DNA of 37,097 nt, taken from assembly GCA_021799435.1 (NCBI GenBank), contig JAJZAN010000023.1, forward strand, positions 1 through 37,097. The letters run 5' to 3'. The position numbers were made by a program, and so were the translations under genes. Of this stretch, positions 31,829 through 37,097 are shown one piece after another. The stretch's first letter is position 1; each line of letters starts with the position of its first letter. This DNA comes from Bacillota bacterium. GTDB lineage: Bacteria; Bacillota; Sulfobacillia; Sulfobacillales; Sulfobacillaceae. A model generated the notes under the pieces. It did not search any database, was not told where the DNA came from, and was given only the letters and a program-made list of their open reading frames with translations.

Positions 31829-32374
31829 TCAGACCGAAATCCGCCCACCGACGCGCGCGTACAGGTTCTCGGCCAGCATTGTCATCAGCCGCTGGGCCAC
31901 CAAATCATTGAGTTGGCCCCGAGGCTCCAGCTTCACGTGCGCCTCGGAAATCAAAACCTCTGGCTTCTGCACCAAATCGGCATCCATGAAGGTTAGAATC
32001 TGCCGCAGGTGTAATTGGCTGCGCAACGTGCCAAACAACCCCTGCGATGCTCCCAACACGACCGACGGCTTTCCCGCGATTGAGGACCCAATCGGGTCGC
32101 GGGACGCCCAGTCCAAGGCATTCTTGATCACCGCCGGGATAGAGCCATTGTATTCAGGTGTGAAGCACACGAGGGCATCTGCCCGCCGCATGAGATCCCA
32201 AAACTGCCGCGCTTGCTTGGGCGGCTCCAAGTCTGGGTTGTAAAAGGGCAGCGACCCAATCGAGGCCTCAGTCCAGGTCACATCATGGGGCGCGATATCG
32301 CGGAAAACCTGAAACAGTGCGCGATTGTACGACGCTTCACGCAAACTGCCCACCAACGCAACCCATTCCTGCAT
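31829..32374 (-). CDS. NADPH-dependent FMN reductase / azoreductase-like
   Basis: A 181-residue flavodoxin-like reductase. The N-terminal VGSLREASYNRAL is the FMN phosphate loop, and FTPEYNGSIPAVIKNALDW is the second flavin signature of the NADPH-dependent FMN reductase family. Members reduce flavins, quinones, azo compounds or chromate. The ATG at 32374 has GAGGAGGT seven to eight bases upstream; a longer frame starts at 32410 without a site. It probably forms one transcript with wrbA, controlled by the divergent HxlR protein. Confidence 0.9.
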   Translation of the reverse strand: MQEWVALVGSLREASYNRALFQVFRDIAPHDVTWTEASIGSLPFYNPDLEPPKQARQFWDLMRRADALVCFTPEYNGSIPAVIKNALDWASRDPIGSSIAGKPSVVLGASQGLFGTLRSQLHLRQILTFMDADLVQKPEVLISEAHVKLEPRGQLNDLVAQRLMTMLAENLYARVGGRISV

Positions 32375-32448
32375 GCCGCGCACCTCCTCTTTCAGAGTTC
32401 CCCGATGCAACTCGGGCTAAATGCTTATGTTTGGTTAGCGACTATGTT

Positions 32449-32479
32449 ATTGTAATACTACTGGAGCTTCATTTGTCAA
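32449..32479 (-). promoter_or_regulatory. Predicted promoter of the FMN reductase - wrbA unit
   Basis: The minus strand carries a perfect TTGACA (bases 32474-32479) and TACAAT (32449-32454) 19 bases apart; TATTAC at 16 bases is an alternative -10. The -10 region lies in a quasi-palindrome GTTATTGTAATAC (32446-32458) that could be an operator for the divergent HxlR protein. Confidence 0.5.
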
Positions 32480-32490
32480 CAGGTCGGCGT

Positions 32491-32496
32491 TATAAT
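32491..32496 (+). promoter_or_regulatory. Predicted -10 element for the HxlR gene
   Basis: A consensus TATAAT about 59 bases before the regulator start, with TTCATT as a weak -35 at 17 bases. It lies close to the divergent promoter, so a single bound regulator could affect both. Confidence 0.45.
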
Positions 32497-32554
32497 ATTT
32501 AGGGTATCCAGCGATGTTATCAGGTGAGATTCTCTACGAGAGGAGGACAAGGTT

Positions 32555-32881
32555 ATGAAGGATTTTGACATGTGCCCGCGCTTCGAAGCCGCTGTCGGCT
32601 TAATTGGCAAACGTTGGACCGGCCTCATTATCGAAGTGTTGCTACAGCAACCCCAGCGCTTTTCAGAAATTGCCCAATCCATCCCGCAAGTCAGCGACCG
32701 CATGCTGGCGGAACGGTTGAAGGAGCTTGAAGCCGAAGGCATCGTGGATCGCCACGTATACCCTGACACACCGGTGCGAGTCGAGTACGCACTTACAGAA
32801 AAGGGACGGGACTTGGCGCCCGTGATGCAAGCCTTGCATGACTGGGCCAATAGTTGGATTTTGGTCCCCACCCCCAAATAG
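32555..32881 (+). CDS. HxlR-family winged-helix regulator
   Basis: A 108-residue HxlR-type regulator. The conserved start MCPRFEAAVGLIGKRWT places C7 where the redox-sensing cysteine of YodB/HypR-type proteins lies. The winged helix follows: RFSEIAQSI, QVSDRMLAERLKELEAEGIVDR, then the wing PVRVEYALTEKGRDLAPVM. In known relatives, thiol oxidation or quinone alkylation of this cysteine alters DNA binding and derepresses azoreductase or nitroreductase genes. Here the divergent neighbours are an FMN reductase and WrbA, which fits that pattern closely. The ATG has GAGGAGG a few bases upstream. Confidence 0.9.
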   Translation: MKDFDMCPRFEAAVGLIGKRWTGLIIEVLLQQPQRFSEIAQSIPQVSDRMLAERLKELEAEGIVDRHVYPDTPVRVEYALTEKGRDLAPVMQALHDWANSWILVPTPK

Positions 32882-33002
32882 AAACAATTATTTTTTGGCG
32901 CCTAAGCTTCTTCGTTGCCGTTCGCGAAGCTGTTCGTGTACCCTTACCATATGGTCTTGCATAAGATGCAGGACGTCATAACGGTAAAGGAGCGATGGCT
33001 CA

Positions 33003-34175
33003 ATGAAGCTTGCCGCGCGCATGGAAAAACTCCCTCCTTATTTGTTCCTCGAATTGGATCGACTCATCGAACGCCAACGTGCACTGGGACACGATATCAT
33101 CAATTTGGGAATTGGGGATCCAGACCAGCCCACGCCGAACCACATTATTCAGGCCCTGAAAACCGCTGCTGAACAGCCGAGCAACCATCGATATCCCAAT
33201 TATTTAGGGAGCCCCGCCTTTCGCCAAGCGATTGCACGCTGGTATCAAACGCGTTTTGGGGTCAACCTGGACCCTGCCGCCGAAACAGTCGGACTGATTG
33301 GCTCCAAGGAGGGCATTGCGCATTTGACGTGGGCCATGGCAGGCCCCGGCGATCTCGTGATTGTGCCGGACCCCAGCTACCCCGTCTATTTGAGTCAAGC
33401 TATTTTGGCCGGTGCCGAAGTTTATCACTTGCCCCTGCCCGCAGAGCGCCGCTTCCTGCCCGACCTCGATGCCATCCCTGAGGACGTCCTCAAACGGGCC
33501 AAGATGCTGTGGGTTAACTACCCGAACAACCCCACCGGCGCTACGGCCGACTTGTCCTTTTTCGAAGAGGCTGTCGCCCTGTGCCGTCAGCATGACATCC
33601 TCTTGTGCAGTGACTTAGCCTACGCGGAAATCGGCTATGACGGCTATCGAGCCCCCAGCGCTCTCCAAGTTGACGGTGCTAAAGATGTCACCGTCGAGTT
33701 CTACTCGCTGTCAAAGCCGTTCAACATGACTGGCTGGCGCGTGGCCGCCGCCGTGGGCAATGCCACGGCCGTCGGGGCGCTCGGCACCCTTAAGAGCAAC
33801 CTCGACTCGGGTGTCTTCAGTGCCGTCCAGGAAGCTGCCGTAACGGCATTAGACACCGATCCTCTGGAGTTCTTTCGCGAGCAAAGCGCCCTGTACGAAC
33901 AGCGTCGCGACATTGCCCTCAGGGCTCTTAAGGATATGGGTCTCGGCATTCCCACCCCGCTGTCCACATTCTACATCTGGTTTAGGACACCGAATGGCAT
34001 GACTTCAAGCGAAGCCAGCCGTTTCTTCGTTGAAGCGGCCCAAGTGGTGGTCGCGCCTGGCTCCTCTTATGGAGAGGTTGGTGAGGGCTGGCTGCGTGCC
34101 TCGCTCACCTGCCCGACGGAACGGCTCATCGAGGCATTTGATCGAATGAAGGCGGCCATGGAGCGGTTATCCTAG
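33003..34175 (+). CDS. dapL: LL-diaminopimelate aminotransferase-like class I/II aminotransferase
   Basis: A 390-residue PLP aminotransferase. It opens with the LL-DAP aminotransferase pattern RMEKLPPYLFLELDRLI...INLGIGDPDQPTP. The PLP lysine lies in SLSKPFNMTGWR, and NYPNNPTGA and the final RASLTCP arginine are present. The enzyme makes LL-diaminopimelate from tetrahydrodipicolinate in one step, for lysine and peptidoglycan. Other aminotransferases of this subgroup share these features, so specificity is likely but not proved. The ATG at 33003 has AAAGGAG ten bases upstream. The next gene, murI, also serves peptidoglycan. Confidence 0.82.
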   Translation: MKLAARMEKLPPYLFLELDRLIERQRALGHDIINLGIGDPDQPTPNHIIQALKTAAEQPSNHRYPNYLGSPAFRQAIARWYQTRFGVNLDPAAETVGLIGSKEGIAHLTWAMAGPGDLVIVPDPSYPVYLSQAILAGAEVYHLPLPAERRFLPDLDAIPEDVLKRAKMLWVNYPNNPTGATADLSFFEEAVALCRQHDILLCSDLAYAEIGYDGYRAPSALQVDGAKDVTVEFYSLSKPFNMTGWRVAAAVGNATAVGALGTLKSNLDSGVFSAVQEAAVTALDTDPLEFFREQSALYEQRRDIALRALKDMGLGIPTPLSTFYIWFRTPNGMTSSEASRFFVEAAQVVVAPGSSYGEVGEGWLRASLTCPTERLIEAFDRMKAAMERLS

Positions 34176-34201
34176 TCCGGAATCCCAATTGAGGTGGTAG
34201 C

Positions 34202-35062
34202 ATGGCGACACCCGATCCGGTGGCGCTGTTTGACTCTGGGGAAGGCGGACTCACAGTCCTCCGGCACCTCGTCGAGCGGTTTCCTGGCGAGCACTTTATT
34301 TACGCTGCCGACAGCGCGCACTTTCCATACGGCGACAAGTCGTTGGATACGGTGCGCGACTGGTTTCTGGCCTTCCTCCAGTTTTTCGTAACCCAAGGAG
34401 CGCGTGCTGTGGTGATTGCCTGCAATACGGCCACGGCCGCGGCTCTGGATGCCGCGCGGGATGCAGTCGACATTCCGGTCTTCGGGGTTGTCGAGCCTGC
34501 CGCCGTCCGAGCCGCCCGTATCACCGGAAATGGCCATGTTGGGGTGCTCTCCACGCTGGGCACCTTTAACTCAGGACTCTATCCACAATTTTTAACCCGT
34601 CAGAACCCGGATCTGCAAGTGGTGGCCAAGCCATGCCCCATTTTGGTGACTATGGCGGAAAACGGCACGGTGCGAGGAGCGTCGGTAGAACAGGAGGTGC
34701 GGCAATGTGTCACACCGGTGCTCGAGCAAGGGGTCGACACCATCATTCTCGGCTGTACTCATTTCCCACACATGCGCGAGGTCTTCAACCATGTCGTCGA
34801 TGGCCAAGCTGTCATCGTGGACCCGGGCGAGGAGGCCGCCGATCTCCTCGAGCAGGAGTTGGGATTAGCCCCACAACGTTCGTCGGTGTCGGAGGTTCAG
34901 GCCTGGACCAGCGGGGATCCCATCCGGTTTCGAGCCATCGCTCACCTGTTATGCCCGAACATTCCGCTCCGTGCCCACCCGCTCATATGGAATTCCGGCG
35001 CAGTGACCGAGCCCGAAAATGAAAACTTGACAGAATTCGATGCAACCGACGATAATTCCTAA
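34202..35062 (+). CDS. murI: Glutamate racemase
   Basis: A 286-residue cofactor-independent glutamate racemase providing D-glutamate for peptidoglycan. The two catalytic cysteines are C74 (ACNTAT) and C185 (LGCTHFPH). Substrate contacts D11-S12 (FDSGEGG) and the FPYG loop (41-44) are present. The C-terminal 20 residues are acidic and polar (EPENENLTEFDATDDNS), longer than most family members. The ATG has GAGGTGG a few bases upstream. It lies 26 bases after dapL and was probably cotranscribed with it. Confidence 0.94.
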   Translation: MATPDPVALFDSGEGGLTVLRHLVERFPGEHFIYAADSAHFPYGDKSLDTVRDWFLAFLQFFVTQGARAVVIACNTATAAALDAARDAVDIPVFGVVEPAAVRAARITGNGHVGVLSTLGTFNSGLYPQFLTRQNPDLQVVAKPCPILVTMAENGTVRGASVEQEVRQCVTPVLEQGVDTIILGCTHFPHMREVFNHVVDGQAVIVDPGEEAADLLEQELGLAPQRSSVSEVQAWTSGDPIRFRAIAHLLCPNIPLRAHPLIWNSGAVTEPENENLTEFDATDDNS

Positions 35063-35111
35063 TAACACGATATGATTTTGAGGAAGATGACGCCTGCGCC
35101 AGCCATCCAGC

Positions 35112-35469
35112 GTGCTGTGGCCAACAAGTCCGAAGATCCATCCTGCCACCATCGCACCTCAACCGCACAATTTTGGTCGACGGAGCATTGGATGGGGGAT
35201 CAGCCGACCAGCCCAACCCGTTGCAGCACCTTCGCACCTCTCTGGCAGGCTGCATGAGTGCGGTACTGCAAATGATTGCTCATGACAAAGGCCGGTCTGG
35301 AGTAGGGGTTGAATTCACTGCCGAGGGGTAATGGGCCTGCGCGGAAGGGCGGACCCGTATTTCCACACCATCGACCGTCGGGGTGCCTCAAGAAGCGCTC
35401 GACGCAGTCCAGCACGACGTGGACCGGCGTTGTCCTGTGCATCGGCTCATGGAGCCAAGCTGGCATTAG
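35112..35469 (+). pseudogene. OsmC-family peroxiredoxin-like pseudogene
   Basis: This segment between murI and the cysteine synthase gene has no intact gene, but one frame translates to a degraded OsmC/YhfA-like protein. From about 35161 it reads NRTILVDGALDGGSADQPNP, then the first-cysteine block LAGCMSAVLQMIAHDKG (35242 onward), then a TAA stop at 35329-35331. The same frame continues with LDAVQHDVDRRCPVHRLM, containing the second catalytic-cysteine motif, and ends at TAG 35467-35469. The N-terminal part (LWPTSPKIHPATIAP) appears in another frame, so a frameshift lies near 35155. OsmC proteins reduce organic hydroperoxides with two cysteines, and both motifs survive. The start coordinate is approximate. 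Confidence 0.75.
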
Positions 35470-35484
35470 AATCCGCGAGTCTTG

Positions 35485-35498
35485 GGATATCAATATCC
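35485..35498. promoter_or_regulatory. Dyad upstream of the cysteine synthase - Rrf2 operon
   Basis: A perfect inverted repeat GGATAT-CA-ATATCC, flanked by further TT/AA symmetry, sits just before the GGAGGT ribosome site and 19 bases before the ATG. Its size and position suit a dimeric regulator acting on the promoter or on early transcription. The Rrf2 protein encoded downstream is the obvious candidate; that link is inference. Confidence 0.5.
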
Positions 35499-35517
35499 AA
35501 TAACGGAGGTTTTCGCG

Positions 35518-36444
35518 ATGAAATTTGAGTCCTTATTGGACGCGATCGGCAATACGCCCCTAATTCGGCTTCACGACCTGTCCCGCGAGACAGGCTGGGA
35601 TGTCTACGGAAAATGGGAAGCCCGCAATCCTGCCGGGAGCGTCAAAGATCGCATCGCATGGGCTATGGTGCGTGCAGCCGAGCAAGACGGCCGACTCGTA
35701 CAAGGTGGCACCATCATCGAACCAACGTCGGGGAATACCGGCATTGGTCTCGCTTGGGTGGCTGCAGCGCGGGGTTATCGCGCCATGGTCACGATGCCGG
35801 AAACGGCAAGCATCGAGCGTCGCTTGATGATGCGGGGGTTCGGCGCTGAAGTGATTCTCACACCAGGTCCGGAGGGCATGAGCGGAGCGGTCCGCAAGGC
35901 CCATGAACTCCAAACGACCGTTCCTGGCTCGGTCATTCTGCAACAGTTCGAGAATCCCGCCAACGCCGCCATCCATTACGAAACCACGGGTCCAGAAATT
36001 TGGCGGGACATCGAGGGCCGCCTAGACGTCTTTTTGGCGGGCGTCGGTACCGGGGGCACCATCACGGGCGCCGGGCGGTATCTCAAAGAACAGAATCCTG
36101 CCCTTACCGTTGTCGCCGTAGAGCCAGCGGAATCTCCGGTACTTGCCGGCGGGTCTCCAGGACCGCATCGCATCCAGGGAATCGGCGCCGGATTTGTGCC
36201 CGCTGTTCTTGATTCCCACATCTATGACGTGTTGGAAGAGGTCAAGGACCAAGACGCCATCGATCAAGCCCGACGCTTAATGCGGGCAGAGGGGCTTGCC
36301 GTGGGGATATCCAGCGGCGCCGCCCTCCAAGGCGCCCGGCAATCGTTGCCCAGGATCGGCAAAACCGGAATCGCTGTGGTGGTTCTGCCCGATCACGCCG
36401 AGCGGTACCTGTCCACAGCACTGTTTGCGGAGGAGCGGCCATGA
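35518..36444 (+). CDS. cysK: Cysteine synthase (second copy)
   Basis: A 308-residue PLP-dependent O-acetylserine sulfhydrylase. It has NTPLIRL (12-18), Schiff-base lysine K43 in GSVKDRIA, the PTSGNTGIG loop, and GVGTGGTITG phosphate binding. The GIGAGFVP segment matches the family loop that binds serine acetyltransferase or other partners. The ATG at 35518 has a CGGAGG site eight to nine bases upstream. It overlaps the Rrf2 regulator gene by four bases (ATGA). In Bacillus, CysK partners with the Rrf2 regulator CymR, which makes this pairing meaningful. It is a clear paralogue of the enzyme at 805-1755. Confidence 0.92.
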   Translation: MKFESLLDAIGNTPLIRLHDLSRETGWDVYGKWEARNPAGSVKDRIAWAMVRAAEQDGRLVQGGTIIEPTSGNTGIGLAWVAAARGYRAMVTMPETASIERRLMMRGFGAEVILTPGPEGMSGAVRKAHELQTTVPGSVILQQFENPANAAIHYETTGPEIWRDIEGRLDVFLAGVGTGGTITGAGRYLKEQNPALTVVAVEPAESPVLAGGSPGPHRIQGIGAGFVPAVLDSHIYDVLEEVKDQDAIDQARRLMRAEGLAVGISSGAALQGARQSLPRIGKTGIAVVVLPDHAERYLSTALFAEERP

Positions 36445-36893
36445 ACGGTTTGAAGACTTCTCTGAAAGTCGGAATGCAGATCTTGGAATCCCTGGCGCAG
36501 GCCAACACCCGACCGGTGCCCGTCCGTGAACTCGCGGAGAAGCTTGGCCAGTCGGAAAAATACTTGGAGCAGTTGCTGCTGCCCTTGCGCCGCGCCAGGC
36601 TGGTCAGCAGCACCCGCGGACCCCATGGTGGATATCGTCTAGCTCGCCCTCCGGCGTACATCACGCTAGTCGAGATTGTCCAGCTCATGCAGGGCCCGCT
36701 GACGTTCTGCGACTGCCCTTCCAGGCGGTGTGGGGAATGTGTAAGCCCATCCTTGTGGCAATCCCTAGAGGACTGTCTAGAAAGCAGCATCGCCTCCATT
36801 ACCCTGGCTGACGCCATCGCCGACCGCCCGCGGGCCGTGCCGAAGAGGATGGTTTTGGGACCCACGTGGGTACAGGATGGTCTGGGAATCTGA
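36441..36893 (+). CDS. Rrf2-family regulator with a cysteine cluster
   Basis: A 150-residue Rrf2 protein. The winged helix (about 5-70) includes VRELAEKLGQSEKYLEQLLLPLRRARLVSS and the wing RGPHGGYRLAR. The dimer helix follows. Between them lies a cysteine cluster at C90, C92, C97 and C100, with another at C112. The position matches the iron-sulfur ligand region of IscR-type members, whereas Bacillus CymR lacks such a cluster. A later ITLADA block is also IscR-like. The gene is coupled to cysK, so it probably regulates cysteine or iron-sulfur metabolism. CymR-like or IscR-like function cannot be decided by eye. Confidence 0.9.
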   Translation: MNGLKTSLKVGMQILESLAQANTRPVPVRELAEKLGQSEKYLEQLLLPLRRARLVSSTRGPHGGYRLARPPAYITLVEIVQLMQGPLTFCDCPSRRCGECVSPSLWQSLEDCLESSIASITLADAIADRPRAVPKRMVLGPTWVQDGLGI

Positions 36894-36936
36894 CGTTGGG
36901 GGAGGGCGGCTGCCGAGTCGTCTTCCTCTTCTTCAT

Positions 36937-36972
36937 AAAAAAACAAGGCCGTACGGATTGTGTACAGCCTTG
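36937..36972 (-). terminator. Terminator of the RNase P RNA gene
   Basis: On the minus strand, CAAGGCTGTAC pairs with GTACGGCCTTG around a seven-base loop with one wobble, followed by seven T. It lies ten or so bases past the RNase P RNA 3' end and forms a canonical intrinsic terminator. Confidence 0.93.
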
Positions 36973-36981
36973 CAGCGCACG

Positions 36982-37097
36982 AGTTCGCCGATAAGCCGAG
37001 TTCTGTCGTGAACGATCATTTATCTGGGATGCTCGTTGCCGAACACCTCAAGCGACCTACCCGGGAAGTCAGCGAGCAGCCTCATCCTCCCCCTATT
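36982..37097 (-). ncRNA. rnpB: RNase P RNA, 3' part only
   Basis: The minus strand carries conserved RNase P RNA blocks in order: GGGTAGG followed by GCTTGAGG, AGATAAATGA, and CGACAGAACTCGGCTTATCG near the 3' end. This is the catalytic RNA that matures tRNA 5' ends. The 5' part lies beyond the right edge of the window, so the gene is truncated here. A strong terminator follows immediately. The exact 3' base is approximate. Confidence 0.95.

Noticed and set aside
32904-32932. AGCTTC...GAAGCT inverted repeat downstream of the HxlR gene
   Set aside because: The loop is long and no U-tract follows; it is too weak to call as a terminator.
32995-33006. A three-codon frame ATG GCT CAA TGA overlapping the dapL start
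   Set aside because: The AAAGGAG site is only two bases from this ATG but well placed for the dapL ATG, so it is probably chance.
34949-35255. Minus-strand frames over the end of murI and the intergenic region
   Set aside because: They are shadows of murI and the OsmC pseudogene and have no ribosome site.
35329-35331. Recoding (selenocysteine) as an explanation of the OsmC in-frame stop, given the nearby tRNA-Sec
   Set aside because: The stop is TAA, not TGA, and the N-terminal part is also frameshifted.

Overview
The window (37,097 bases, GC-rich) looks like chromosomal DNA of a Gram-positive-type bacterium. Strong AGGAGG-like ribosome sites precede most genes, GTG starts are frequent, and the genes include GatD, an EpsC-like long serine acetyltransferase, HxlR and Rrf2 regulators and an LL-diaminopimelate aminotransferase. 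A Sulfobacillus-like acidophilic Firmicute is my best guess, but this is inference; no ribosomal RNA gene is present to settle it. The content is mostly core metabolism. The only mobile-element trace is a possible IS21-type terminus near the left edge. I found no CRISPR array, prophage or defence island.

Layout, left to right. Bases 1-671 hold no convincing gene. A selenocysteine tRNA (minus strand, 672-767) follows a cysteine synthase gene, tatA and an orphan gatD, all minus strand. A YbaK-like gene (plus) converges on a minus-strand cytochrome c - cbiB - cobS group. An unknown gene (5956-6525) is followed by a minus-strand run of a HEAT-repeat protein, metX, a small basic protein and a GNAT acetyltransferase. 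Next on the plus strand come an FAD oxidoreductase, an exported phosphoesterase, and a short NfeD-like protein with its slipin partner. These converge on a superoxide dismutase gene.

The middle holds a plus-strand unit (unknown 129-residue protein, OmpR-type regulator, sensor kinase, exported protein) facing a five-gene minus-strand unit (HD phosphohydrolase, CsaA-like protein, glycosyltransferase, polysaccharide-deacetylase-like protein, zinc alcohol dehydrogenase). A carbamoylase - amidohydrolase pair, a small membrane protein, an NRAMP-related transporter and a hotdog thioesterase follow.

The right third is rich in amino-acid, thiol and redox genes. A plus-strand unit encodes a dipeptidase, serine acetyltransferase, an unknown protein, a threonine/serine dehydratase and a 52-residue protein with ten cysteines. 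Then come WrbA and an FMN reductase, divergent from an HxlR regulator. DapL and MurI make meso-diaminopimelate precursor and D-glutamate for the cell wall. An OsmC-family pseudogene lies just before a second cysteine synthase gene overlapping an Rrf2 regulator. The right edge cuts into RNase P RNA (minus strand).

How the genes connect: serine acetyltransferase and two cysteine synthases cover cysteine synthesis, and MetX activates homoserine for methionine. The selenocysteine tRNA lies in a probable cysteine-synthase transcript. WrbA, FMN reductase, HxlR, SOD, the lost OsmC, the Rrf2 protein with a cysteine cluster and the cysteine-rich mini-protein suggest attention to thiol and oxidative stress. 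DapL, MurI and GatD belong to peptidoglycan precursor supply and modification. The most unusual individual observations are a cobalamin synthase lacking two acidic residues of its signature motif, the cysteine-rich mini-protein, the dead OsmC gene, and an exported-protein gene whose best ribosome site points to an ACG start.
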